NCBI RefSeq assembly: GCF_015714725.1
Contig: NZ_WBKM01000144.1
Span: 1-64,000 of the forward strand
Origin: Nostoc sp. WHI
Lineage (GTDB): Bacteria; Cyanobacteriota; Cyanobacteriia; Cyanobacteriales; Nostocaceae
Length of the DNA stretch: 64,000 nt
Direction: 5' to 3'
The notes below the pieces were generated by a model. It saw nothing but the letters and a program-made list of their open reading frames with translations. It searched no databases and was not told the origin of the DNA. Positions 53,165 through 61,626 of the stretch are shown one piece after another; positions within the stretch are counted from its first letter, which is position 1, and each line of letters begins with the position of its first letter. A program made the position numbers and the translations under genes.

Positions 53165-53272
53165 TAGCCAAAACCCTTATTTTTGGGTAGGGGCAATACC
53201 CTGCGGGAAGCCGCTTTGCGTCTACATGAATTGCCCCTACCTCGTGTAGTTTTGCGTAAATCCTAATACAAT
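53165..53272. repeat. Partial copy of the AGGACTTACG MITE family
   Basis: The reverse complement (ATTAGGATTTACGCAAAACT, then GTAGGGGCAATTCATG and the distal ATAAGGGTTTT) matches the left half of the element at 30.7 kb, with a short G/C-rich repeat (GCGGGAAGCCGCTTTGCG) inserted. Confidence 0.55.
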
Positions 53273-53393
53273 GTTTAATTAAATTTAGATATGTAAACTA
53301 GATGTGGAACAGCTTGATGAATAGGAGACTCACCTTAACAGGGCTAATCCTAACTCACCACTCAAAAATTTCCAGGGGTGAAACCCGAAAATT

Positions 53394-54557
53394 ATGGTTG
53401 TAAGCTACTCAGTAAAAATCCTGTTAATTGAAGATAATCTAGCAGAAGCTAGGTTGTTACAAGAGTTTTTGATGCAAGCCCAGTCCCAAGAATTTACTTT
53501 GGTTCATGTGAAGCGATTGGGAGAAGCACTTCAGCAACTAACTCAGTGTAATTACGATGTTATTTTGTTAGATTTAACTCTACCTGACAGTGAAGGATTG
53601 TCATCTCTGCCTCTTCTGATTGATCTAGCCCCAAGCATAGCGATTGTTGTCCTAACCAATACAAATGATGAAGAACTGGCAATTGAGGCAGTGCGGCGGG
53701 GGGCACAAGATTATCTAATCAAGCGCCAGGTAAATTCAGATGTATTGGTTCGCTCCCTGCGTCATGCGATCGAGCGCAAACAGGTTTTAGAATCATTACG
53801 CACGGTCAATGAAACGTTACAAATCCGAGTTGAAGAACGAACTGCTGAACTGATGAAAGCCAATGAACTCAACCAGTTCAAATCTGAATTTGTCTCAATG
53901 CTCTCTCATGACATTCGTAGTCCCCTAAATACTATTCTCTTGGCTGCTGGATTGCTACAAAACTACGACGAAAAATTGACCAAAGAGAAAAAACAGAATC
54001 ATTTGCAAATGATTGGCTCGGCGATTAAAAACATGGCGCAGCTATTAGATGAAGTTTCATTCATCAGTAAAGCTGATTCTGGTAAACTGCCATTTGAACT
54101 CATCTGCTTAGATTTAGAAGCTTTTTGCCACCAACTAATCGAAGAAGTTCAATTAATGGCAGATGAGAAACATCTGACTTTGGTATTCGCCACTTTTGGG
54201 CAATTAGGCGAAGCATTATGGGATAAAAGTTTACTGCGGCACATTCTGGGCAATTTACTTAGCAATGCTATTAAGTATTCACTACCGGGTGGCATAGTGC
54301 GCTTTGAACTAATTAGTCAGGAAAAAACAGTTATTTTCCGAATTCAAGATTGGGGAATTGGCATTCCGAAAGAAGACCAAAAGCGACTGTTTCAGCCTTT
54401 CCAACGTGCGGACAATGTGGGAAGCATTCCTGGTACCGGTTTGGGGCTAGCGATCGCTAAAAAGTCTGTCGAAGCATACGGAGGCGAAATTACAGTCAAT
54501 AGTCAAGTTGGAGTGGGCACAACATTTACTGTTAGTCTCCCTTTGCTTGAAGTTTAA
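53394..54557 (+). CDS. Response regulator - histidine kinase hybrid
   Basis: 387 aa. Receiver domain at 1-130 (KILLIEDNLAEARLLQEFLM, phosphoacceptor Asp in YDVILLDLTLPDSEG, Lys in QDYLIKRQVN), a short coiled coil, then phosphoacceptor His in FVSMLSHDIRSPLNT and ATPase motifs LLSNAIKYS, IQDWGIGIPKEDQ and GTGLGLAIAKK. No sensor or membrane domain, so it is a cytoplasmic relay kinase that probably takes input from the phytochrome/Rcp1 pair encoded 246 bp upstream. Confidence 0.9.
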   Translation: MVVSYSVKILLIEDNLAEARLLQEFLMQAQSQEFTLVHVKRLGEALQQLTQCNYDVILLDLTLPDSEGLSSLPLLIDLAPSIAIVVLTNTNDEELAIEAVRRGAQDYLIKRQVNSDVLVRSLRHAIERKQVLESLRTVNETLQIRVEERTAELMKANELNQFKSEFVSMLSHDIRSPLNTILLAAGLLQNYDEKLTKEKKQNHLQMIGSAIKNMAQLLDEVSFISKADSGKLPFELICLDLEAFCHQLIEEVQLMADEKHLTLVFATFGQLGEALWDKSLLRHILGNLLSNAIKYSLPGGIVRFELISQEKTVIFRIQDWGIGIPKEDQKRLFQPFQRADNVGSIPGTGLGLAIAKKSVEAYGGEITVNSQVGVGTTFTVSLPLLEV

Positions 54558-54680
54558 CCTGTCAGGCAAATAGTAACTAAAGTAAAATTCGATATAGTTG
54601 AGAAGATAGATCAAGAGACTGTCTGGATAAAACTTAACTATATATCCTGAAAATATTTATACTTGTAAATCAAATATCTT

Positions 54681-54878
54681 AGGACTTACGCATTGACAGG
54701 GGAAACTAAATATGAGGTATGGATTTCAGGCATTAAACCTTGATTTTTCGGCACTTTTTAGGCGATGCCTACGGCGGGCTGCGCCTACACTATTTATTGA
54801 AGGATAATTGATAAAAGCCTGAAACGACATATTTTCGTTGATGCACAAGATAATAAATTTTTACAGCGCGTAAGTCCT
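54681..54878. mobile_element. MITE-like element, AGGACTTACG family, copy 2
   Basis: Terminal inverted repeats AGGACTTACG / CGTAAGTCCT, extended by TT and AA outside. The interior shares the gcctgaaacgac..attttcgtt motif with the 30.7 kb copy. A short dispersed repeat (54761-54788) is nested within. Non-coding; it occupies the spacer between the hybrid kinase and the export locus. Confidence 0.75.
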
Positions 54879-55069
54879 AATATAGTAATTATACGCAATT
54901 AGCGTATTTAGCCAATATTTCATCAAAATTTATATAGCCCTTAATCTTCGGAATTTACAACAGATGACTTGTAGCTTGATATATACATAATAAAATACAT
55001 AAAATAATGTGCGCTATTAGTGTAATAATTTGTACGTGTAAACACTCATTTGGAAGTGCTTGACAAATC

Positions 55070-55849
55070 ATGCATCAAGTACAGGGCATTTGTGGATCTA
55101 TAAAACTAGCAAATTCTACGTATATGTCCGACTGCCAAGCAAAACCTGAAACTAAGTACTTAAGTGCATCTGGTGGTAAGTGTTTAACACCGTTTCAACG
55201 GAAACTGCTACTACAAAGTTTGCACAATAGTTTACCTGAATCCTACCGCCAACGAATTGAAATCATGTTATTGGCAGATGAAGGGGAAACTCAAACAGAT
55301 ATCTGTCAAACCTTGGGATGTTGTGCAGCAACAGCACGACATTGGACACACATAGCCCGGACTGGGATGGCGCACCAATGGCAAGATTGCCCCATTGGTC
55401 GCCCGAAGGCTGTGAATGATCAGTATTTAGAGCGTTTGAAGGAATTAGTTAACAGTAGTCCTCGCGATCATGGCTATGCTTTTCGACGCTGGACAGCAAA
55501 CTGGCTTGCGAAACATCTAGCAAAGGAATTTGGCATTGAGGTAAGCGATCGCCATATCAAGCGGCTACTCAAACAGATGGGATTATCCACACTACCAAAA
55601 CCCAATAATGTTGAACAAAACAGTAATGAACAGGCTCAGGGTTCCAAAATTTTGATTTGTGACCTCAAATCGGCAGCTATTCCAGATGATTCCGAATTTT
55701 TACCTATTAACTTTGCAAAATTAGGAAAACATTTAGACATTCATGGCGCAAAATATATCTGCTCAGTTGCTTACTCTGCAACAGTTCAACAATACTCTGG
55801 GTTATTCTCTTTCAACAGAGGAATTTCAACACTGTCTTCAACAAGTTAA
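55070..55849 (+). CDS. Helix-turn-helix protein preceding the exporter
   Basis: 259 aa; may begin instead at the in-frame ATG at 55124 (MSDCQAKPETKYL). A transposase-like helix-turn-helix segment is visible: YRQRIEIMLLADEGETQTDI and CQTLGCCAATARHW, followed by a winged-helix-like half with ANWLAKHLAKEFGIEVSDRH and IKRLLKQMGLS. Proteins of this type commonly precede C39-peptidase ABC exporters in filamentous cyanobacteria, so a regulatory role is inferred. No DDE catalytic domain is present. Its 3' end overlaps the exporter gene by 107 bp in another frame, implying co-expression. Confidence 0.78.
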   Translation: MHQVQGICGSIKLANSTYMSDCQAKPETKYLSASGGKCLTPFQRKLLLQSLHNSLPESYRQRIEIMLLADEGETQTDICQTLGCCAATARHWTHIARTGMAHQWQDCPIGRPKAVNDQYLERLKELVNSSPRDHGYAFRRWTANWLAKHLAKEFGIEVSDRHIKRLLKQMGLSTLPKPNNVEQNSNEQAQGSKILICDLKSAAIPDDSEFLPINFAKLGKHLDIHGAKYICSVAYSATVQQYSGLFSFNRGISTLSSTS

Positions 55850-58463
55850 ATTTATCAATCCAAAAGTCGGCAAATTCTGGCAAGGAACTGATGCTAAAGC
55901 GGGTATATATATTGCGATCGCTGGCAAAGCAAGGTTACTAGATAGCGCCGATGAGTTAATCGCTACTTTGGAGGCGGGAGACTCATTTGGGGAATTTACC
56001 TTGTTTAAGGAGAATGACTTCAGACCTTATGCAGCAAGGGCTTCAGTCAACTTGCAACTGTGCTTTATTCCGGGTGAAGTGTTATGGCCATTGATGGCTA
56101 AATATCCCCAAATTCAGGAGCATTTGTGGGCTAAGGCACTATCCCGTAACCCCCAACACCTGGACTCAGATCAGCCTCTATCGGATTCAAAACTGCTGCA
56201 TGAAACGAAGATTTTGTCAACACCAGCAGTAGAGCCACGCGAGAAAAAGATTAGCAAAGCCTATTTTCCCAACTCCACGCAGCGAGTCGGGCATTTATTA
56301 CAACGTGCGATTCGGCGCTATCCGTTTTTTGCCCAACAGAGTGGATCAGATTGCGGTGCAGCTTGTTTAGTGATGGTGTCTCGCTATTGGGGGAAAAACT
56401 TTAGTGTAAATCGCCTGCGGGATATCGCCAATGTTGACCGTAATGGCTCATCGCTGCGGGGGTTATCGACGGCGGCGGAAAGTATTGGGTTTGCTACACG
56501 ACCGGTGAAAGCGAGTATTGACCAATTGGCAAAGCAAAAATTGCCTGCGATCGCCCACTGGGAGGGTAAGCATTACATCGTTGTCTATGAAATCACCCCA
56601 AAACAGGTAATTGTGGCAGATCCTGGTATTGGTCAGCGCACCCTCAGCCACCAGGAATTTAAAGCCAACTGGACTGGCTATACACTGCTGCTGCAACCCA
56701 CAGCCTGGTTGAAGGATGCCAAAGAGACTACAACTCCCTTTTGGCAGTTCTTTGAGTTAATGAAGCCTCACTCTTTAGTAATGCTGGAAGTGTTTGTCGC
56801 TTCCTTATTTATCCAGATTTTTGGACTCGTTACCCCCCTATTCACGCAGTTAATTTTAGACCGAGTGGTGGTGCAGCGATCTGAACTAACCTTAACGGCG
56901 GTAGGGTTAGGGTTACTGATTTTTAGTTTATTTCGTGTGGCGATGACGGGATTACGGCAATATCTGTTAGACCACACGGCGAATAAGCTCGATTTAGCAC
57001 TGATTGTGGGATTTATTCGCCATACCCTGCGGCTACCCTTGAGTTACTTTGAGTCCCGTTATGTGGGGGATATTATCTCTCGTGTACAGGAAAACCGCAA
57101 AATTCAACGCTTCCTCTCCGGTGAGGCGTTGTCCATCCTGTTGGATTTAGTCACTGTCTTTATCTATTTAGGATTGATGTTTTGGTACAGTTGGAAAATG
57201 GCGTTGCTAGTGTTGGTGATTGTACCGCCTTTTTTCCTGCTGGCAGTGATTGCCACACCTTTTTTACAAAAGATTTCTAGGGAAATCTTTAATGCTGTTG
57301 CTAATGAAAGTAGCTATCTAATTGAAGCCCTTTCTGGTGTGCGAACAGTTAAATCCACAGCAGTGGAGCAGACAGTGCGTTGGCATTGGGAAGAGTTATT
57401 AAGTAAGGAAATAAAAACTAACTTTTCCGGGCAAATTATCAGCAATCGTCTGCAAATATTCAGCAACACAATTGAAGCAGTGGTAACTACTATGTTGCTG
57501 TGGTTCGGGGCGTACCAAGTAATTCACAACCAGCTAACCATTGGTCAATTGGTAGCATTTAATATGTTGCTGGGAAATATTATTAGACCCTTCCAACGAT
57601 TAACAATTTTGTGGAATCAATTGCAAGAAGTGGTGATTGCCGTGGAACGCATTAATGATGTGTTGGATGCGGAACCAGAAGAGGATTTGCAGCACCAGGC
57701 GCGACAATCTTTACCACCCATTCAAGGTAACATTCGCTTTGACAACGTGACGTTTCGCTATCACCCTGAAAGCGATATCAATGTTTTGGAAAATCTCAGT
57801 TTTGAAATACAAAGCGGGCAAATGGTTGCCTTGGTGGGACGGAGTGGTTCGGGGAAAACCACGATTTCTAAGCTGGTTTTGGGGTTATATCCTCCCACAA
57901 ATGGCAAGGTGTTGATTGATGGTCACGATATTACCAGTCTTTCGTTGCGTTCTCTACGCGAGCAAGTTGGGGTAGTTGACCAAGATACCTTTTTGTTTGG
58001 CGGAACTATTCGGGAAAATATTAGCTTGGCACATCCTGGGGCAACTTTAGCAGAGATCATTGAGGCGGCGCGATTGGCGGGTGCTGATGAGTTTATTAAA
58101 AAGTTACCTATGGGTTATGAAACCCAGATTGGTGAAGGAGGGGGGATGTTGTCTGGAGGACAGCGACAAAGAATTGCGATCGCTAAAGCGTTGTTAGGCA
58201 ATCCTAAACTGTTGATTTTAGATGAGGCGACTTCCCATCTGGATGCAGAATCAGAAAGGATTATTCAGACGAATTTAAACACAATTCTCAAAGGCAGAAC
58301 CACCTTAGTAATTGCCCATCGCCTTTCAACTGTACGAAATGCAGATTTAATTTTGGTGCTAGATCGCGGCGTGTTGATTGAGAGTGGAACTCACCAAGAG
58401 TTGATGGCGAAGCGGGGACATTATTTTTATCTCAATCATCAGCAGTTGGATGTTGCGGGGTGA
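55743..58463 (+). CDS. cNMP-domain / C39 peptidase / ABC exporter (PCAT, HetC-like)
   Basis: 906 aa. Residues about 35-130 are a cyclic-nucleotide-binding-like domain (AGDSFGEFTLFKENDFRPYA). Residues about 190-325 are a C39 peptidase with Cys204 (GSDCGAACLVM), His277 (GKHYIVVYEI) and Asp293 (VADPGIG) all in place, so cleavage of a leader peptide is expected. Six membrane helices follow (about 345-620), then the ATPase: GRSGSGKTTISKL, LSGGQRQRIAIAKAL, LLILDEATSHLD. Such proteins cut double-glycine-type leaders and export the product. The layout matches HetC-like exporters. Adaptor (HlyD) and isomerase genes lie downstream. Confidence 0.94.
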   Translation: MAQNISAQLLTLQQFNNTLGYSLSTEEFQHCLQQVKFINPKVGKFWQGTDAKAGIYIAIAGKARLLDSADELIATLEAGDSFGEFTLFKENDFRPYAARASVNLQLCFIPGEVLWPLMAKYPQIQEHLWAKALSRNPQHLDSDQPLSDSKLLHETKILSTPAVEPREKKISKAYFPNSTQRVGHLLQRAIRRYPFFAQQSGSDCGAACLVMVSRYWGKNFSVNRLRDIANVDRNGSSLRGLSTAAESIGFATRPVKASIDQLAKQKLPAIAHWEGKHYIVVYEITPKQVIVADPGIGQRTLSHQEFKANWTGYTLLLQPTAWLKDAKETTTPFWQFFELMKPHSLVMLEVFVASLFIQIFGLVTPLFTQLILDRVVVQRSELTLTAVGLGLLIFSLFRVAMTGLRQYLLDHTANKLDLALIVGFIRHTLRLPLSYFESRYVGDIISRVQENRKIQRFLSGEALSILLDLVTVFIYLGLMFWYSWKMALLVLVIVPPFFLLAVIATPFLQKISREIFNAVANESSYLIEALSGVRTVKSTAVEQTVRWHWEELLSKEIKTNFSGQIISNRLQIFSNTIEAVVTTMLLWFGAYQVIHNQLTIGQLVAFNMLLGNIIRPFQRLTILWNQLQEVVIAVERINDVLDAEPEEDLQHQARQSLPPIQGNIRFDNVTFRYHPESDINVLENLSFEIQSGQMVALVGRSGSGKTTISKLVLGLYPPTNGKVLIDGHDITSLSLRSLREQVGVVDQDTFLFGGTIRENISLAHPGATLAEIIEAARLAGADEFIKKLPMGYETQIGEGGGMLSGGQRQRIAIAKALLGNPKLLILDEATSHLDAESERIIQTNLNTILKGRTTLVIAHRLSTVRNADLILVLDRGVLIESGTHQELMAKRGHYFYLNHQQLDVAG

Positions 58464-58576
58464 AACAAGAGGACAAGCAGGAAGCTTTTTTTGTCTCCCC
58501 ACTCCCAATACCGTTCGGATAAGATTGATCCCCCGCCTGCGGCGACCCCTTTAAAAAACAGGTAAATAGGAGACTA

Positions 58577-59043
58577 AGCCCCCCTTTTTTAAGGCTACGG
58601 TGTACACACAAGTCTGAAATTGTTCAAGAATCTGGGTTTTACCTCACCCTAACCACTGCTTGAATTCAATAAACGACCACCCGAATTCAATAAACGACCA
58701 CCCGAATTCAATAAACAACCACCCGAATTCAATAAACGACCACCCGAATTCAATAAACGACCACCCGAATTCAATAAACAACCACCCGAATTCAATAAAC
58801 GACCACCCGAATTCAATAAACGACCACCCGAAATCAATAAACGACCACCCGAAATCAATAAATGACCACCCGAAATCAATATATTTATTGCATAAATTCT
58901 TAAAACCTCACCTGAAACCTGATTTACTAAGGTTTTAGCTTTAGTTTTACCCCACCCTAACCATCACTGCGATTAAGTAGGTAATCTTTGGGATTTAAGA
59001 AGAAATTCGACTTGTGTGTACACGGTAGCTTTTTTAAGGGGGG
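58577..59043. repeat. Inverted-repeat-bounded element carrying the 21-bp repeat
   Basis: The left arm CTACGGTGTACACACAAGTC (from about 58597) pairs with GACTTGTGTGTACACGGTAG (about 59010-59029) with one difference, and outer CCCCCCTTTTTTAA pairs with TTTTTTAAGGGGGG. Inside these, CTCACCCTAACCACTGC and CCCACCCTAACCATCACTGC are related direct copies. The right arm overlaps an alternative upstream start of the HlyD gene. Confidence 0.65.
58662..58881. repeat. 21-bp tandem repeat, ten full copies (GAATTCAATAAACGACCACCC type)
   Basis: Ten full 21-bp units from 58662 to 58871 plus a partial one. Variants have ACAACC in place of ACGACC (units 3 and 6) and GAAATC in place of GAATTC (the last three). 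Period divisible by three, hence open frames on both strands, but no coding evidence. Confidence 0.93.
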
Positions 59044-59129
59044 TTGGGGGGGATCTCCGAGAGCCAAACATATTAACCGAACCGTATTGTCCCCACTCTC
59101 AAAATCAAAAATTGATATCAGGAAAAATC

Positions 59130-60653
59130 ATGCCAAACACATTGAATGGAAAGGTTCAAACCCAAATCTATGAGGTAGAACAGCGCGAGGAAATTTTAAA
59201 AGAACAAACACCAGCTAGATCAACTGATGATTGGGCTGACGCGACCAAGGATTTACTTGATAGCTTGCCCCAGGTTTGGACAAGGGGATTGCTATATTTT
59301 TTGGTAGTGTTTGTGTCGATCATTTTACCTTGGGCGATGCTATCTAAGGTAGATGAAACAGGTACGGCAAGAGGGCGACTTGAGCCAAAGGGAAAGACGG
59401 TTAGGCTGGATGCGGCTGTGGCTGGTACTGTTGCCGAAATTCGGGTAAAAGAGGGTGATTCGGTTAAAGTTGGGCAGACTTTGTTGGTATTGGAATCAGA
59501 ATTAGTTAAGGCGGAATTACGACAGGCACAGGATAAGTTAGAGGGACAATTAAATCGACTTTCTCAGTTAAATTTATCTACAAGTCAGTTAGTTGTATCT
59601 TTGACAACGCAACAGCAACAAAATCAATCTCAACAGTTGGAAAAGCAGTCTCAAATTGACCAAGCGCGACAGAATATGAATGCTCTTAGGAATTCCTATG
59701 ACTTACAAAAAGACGAAAAATTGGCTCAAGTCAATCAGGCACGACAAACTCTTGAGCATAGTCAAACTGCTAATAAATTAGTAAACAGTAGTTTGGCGAG
59801 TAACAAGCGGGAAGTTGAACGCTATCGCAGTCTTTGGCAGTCAGGGGTTATTCCAGAAATTAATGTTGTGGAAAAGCAAGATATAGCTAAAGATAAGCAA
59901 CAGTTATACGAACAAAATCAGTCAGATATTCAGCAGGCTAAACTACGTTTGGTAGAACAACAGAGTAGTTATGAGCGGACTATTCGGCAAGCAAATGCAG
60001 ATATTGAGCAGGCACAGTTGCGACTGAAAGAACAGGAAAGGAGTTATCAGACCTTGACTCGTTCTAGTAAGCTAGCTCTGCTAAGAATCGACGAGCAACA
60101 GAAGAATTTGGAGACAGAAATTACTACGCTTCAGGCAGAAATTGCTCAAAGTAAGAGTCAAATTGTTTCGTTAAAGTTTCAGTTAGGACAACGAGAGTTA
60201 AGAGCCACCGTCAATGGTAGATTGTTTCTGTTACCAATACAACGGGCTGGGTCTGTAGTGCAACCAGGAACAATGATTGCGGAGATTGCACCGCAAGGTT
60301 CGCCTTTAATAATTCGGGCGCAAATGGCGACAACTGAGAGTGGTTCTTTGCGAAAAAGATTGCCAGTCAAGTTAAAGTTTGATGCTTATCCGTTTCAGGA
60401 TTATGGAGTACTAGAAGGAGAATTGTTAGACATTTCTCCTACTACTATAGAGGTAGAAACATCTAATGGAAAGGTGGCAGCTTATGACTTGGAAATTGCC
60501 CTAAACCAAAATTGTATTCCCTCGGCTAATAAGTGTATTGCCTTGCGTCCTGGGGATACGGCGACAGCTGAGGTAATTGTACGCCAGCGTCGGATTATTG
60601 ATTTTCTGCTTGATCCGTTTAAGCAGTTGCAACAGGGTGGGGTGAAATTGTAG
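59130..60653 (+). CDS. HlyD-family membrane fusion protein
   Basis: 507 aa from the ATG at 59130; the frame is open 38 codons further up, but that part lies in the inverted repeat and has no ribosome site. One membrane helix near 60-80 (LLYFLVVFVSIILPWAML), lipoyl-like half GTARGRLEPKGKTVRLDAAV and VAGTVAEIRVKEGDSVKVGQ, a long coiled coil (about 135-345), then the second lipoyl half and beta-barrel (ELRATVNGRLFLLPIQ). It bridges the inner-membrane exporter and the outer envelope in type I secretion. Confidence 0.9.
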   Translation: MPNTLNGKVQTQIYEVEQREEILKEQTPARSTDDWADATKDLLDSLPQVWTRGLLYFLVVFVSIILPWAMLSKVDETGTARGRLEPKGKTVRLDAAVAGTVAEIRVKEGDSVKVGQTLLVLESELVKAELRQAQDKLEGQLNRLSQLNLSTSQLVVSLTTQQQQNQSQQLEKQSQIDQARQNMNALRNSYDLQKDEKLAQVNQARQTLEHSQTANKLVNSSLASNKREVERYRSLWQSGVIPEINVVEKQDIAKDKQQLYEQNQSDIQQAKLRLVEQQSSYERTIRQANADIEQAQLRLKEQERSYQTLTRSSKLALLRIDEQQKNLETEITTLQAEIAQSKSQIVSLKFQLGQRELRATVNGRLFLLPIQRAGSVVQPGTMIAEIAPQGSPLIIRAQMATTESGSLRKRLPVKLKFDAYPFQDYGVLEGELLDISPTTIEVETSNGKVAAYDLEIALNQNCIPSANKCIALRPGDTATAEVIVRQRRIIDFLLDPFKQLQQGGVKL

Positions 60654-60700
60654 AAAACTTAACCCCCTTCCTTGTGTCCAAGGGACATAGGAATTGGAAA

Positions 60701-60730
60701 TGTAGAGACGTTACATGTAATGTCTCTACA
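60701..60730. repeat. Dispersed palindrome between HlyD and PpiC genes
   Basis: TGTAGAGACGTTACA / TGTAATGTCTCTACA is a near-perfect 30-bp palindrome of the same general type as those at 4.1 and 9.8 kb; it could form an mRNA hairpin between the two genes. Confidence 0.7.
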
Positions 60731-60790
60731 TCTAGCCAATAAGTCATGCTCTCATGTTTAATTTTGCTAACCAAATTTAGGAGAAATATA

Positions 60791-61537
60791 ATGCTACAAA
60801 CTATCACTATTACTAACAAAGATATTCTTCAGCAAGTTAAGTTATCTTACAAAATTCCTGAAATAGTTGAGCAGATTATTAGCCGCAAAGTGATTAGAAC
60901 TGCTGCGGAAGAAGCTGGGATAAAAATAGATACAGAAGAATTACAAAAAACAGCAGACTTATTCCGCTTAATAAATAAACTCACAAGTGCTGAAGAGACT
61001 TGGGAATGGCTAGAAAAATATGGGTTGTCCTTAGATGACTTTGAAGAAATCGTATATAACAGTATTCTTATTAGTAAGTTAAGCCAACATCTATTCATAG
61101 ATAAAATCGAACCTTATTTTTTTGAACATCAGCTAGACTATGCTGGTGTGGTAATGTATGAGGTTGTGTTGGATGATGAAGACTTAGCGCTAGAACTTTT
61201 CTATGCTATTAAAGAAGGTGAGATGAGTTTCTATGATGTTGGTCATAAATACATTCAGGATACAGAGTTACGCCGTTCTGGAGGATATAAAGGAATGGTG
61301 TTCCGCGACTCACTGAAGCCAGAAATTTCTGCTGCTGTTTTTACTGCTAAACCACCGGAGCTTATCAAACCAATTTTGACTTCTAAGGGAGTACACTTGA
61401 TTTTAGTTGAGGAGATTACTCAATCGCAATTGAATGACAAGTTGTACCAAGAAATTTATTCACATCTGTTTTCTGAATGGTTAAAGCAACAAATTGCAAA
61501 AATTGAGGTTATTAAGCACTGGAACGACCTTAGCTGA
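60791..61537 (+). CDS. PpiC-type peptidyl-prolyl isomerase
   Basis: 248 aa from the ATG at 60791, preceded by AGGAG; an upstream in-frame ATG (60746) gives an unlikely hydrophobic extension. The N-terminal 120 residues are helical and SurA-like, and a parvulin domain follows (about 130-225): FYDVGHKYIQDTELRRSGGY, KGMVFRDSLKPEIS and ILTSKGVHLILVEEI. No signal peptide, so it acts in the cytoplasm as read. Prolyl isomerases of this kind are regularly encoded with C39-ABC exporters and HlyD in cyanobacteria, perhaps as chaperones for exported peptides. Confidence 0.88.
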   Translation: MLQTITITNKDILQQVKLSYKIPEIVEQIISRKVIRTAAEEAGIKIDTEELQKTADLFRLINKLTSAEETWEWLEKYGLSLDDFEEIVYNSILISKLSQHLFIDKIEPYFFEHQLDYAGVVMYEVVLDDEDLALELFYAIKEGEMSFYDVGHKYIQDTELRRSGGYKGMVFRDSLKPEISAAVFTAKPPELIKPILTSKGVHLILVEEITQSQLNDKLYQEIYSHLFSEWLKQQIAKIEVIKHWNDLS

Positions 61538-61592
61538 GTTCTTATCTTAAAGTTGAACCTTGAGTTTTATTGAGTTTAACAGCTCTATTGGC

Positions 61593-61626
61593 TTACACAC
61601 CATTGGATGTAAACAATGGTGTGTAA
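61593..61626. terminator. Bidirectional hairpin in the HopA1 gene 3' end
   Basis: Perfect 13-bp stem TTACACACCATTG / CAATGGTGTGTAA with an 8-base loop. It lies between the convergent isomerase and HopA1 genes and includes the stop codon and last ten codons of the HopA1 gene. No long T-run on either side, so it may be a transcript end or an mRNA-stabilising structure. Confidence 0.6.

Larger units (their letters stand above)
58464..59129. other. Spacer between exporter and HlyD genes
   Basis: Holds a heptamer repeat (CCCCACTCCC, about 58497), long inverted repeats and a 21-bp tandem repeat, given separately. No precursor peptide gene was found here. A TTG-started frame across the repeat (MNSINDHPNSINDHP...) is repeat-driven and unsupported. 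Confidence 0.7.

Noticed and set aside
58660-58938. 92-residue frame NSINDHP repeated, near the export genes; considered as a possible precursor peptide
   Set aside because: It is the translation of a 21-bp intergenic repeat, begins at TTG without a ribosome site, has no leader-like region, and the opposite strand is equally open.
59016-59129. 38-codon N-terminal extension of the HlyD protein
   Set aside because: It starts at GTG inside an inverted repeat; the ATG at 59130 gives a normal HlyD start.
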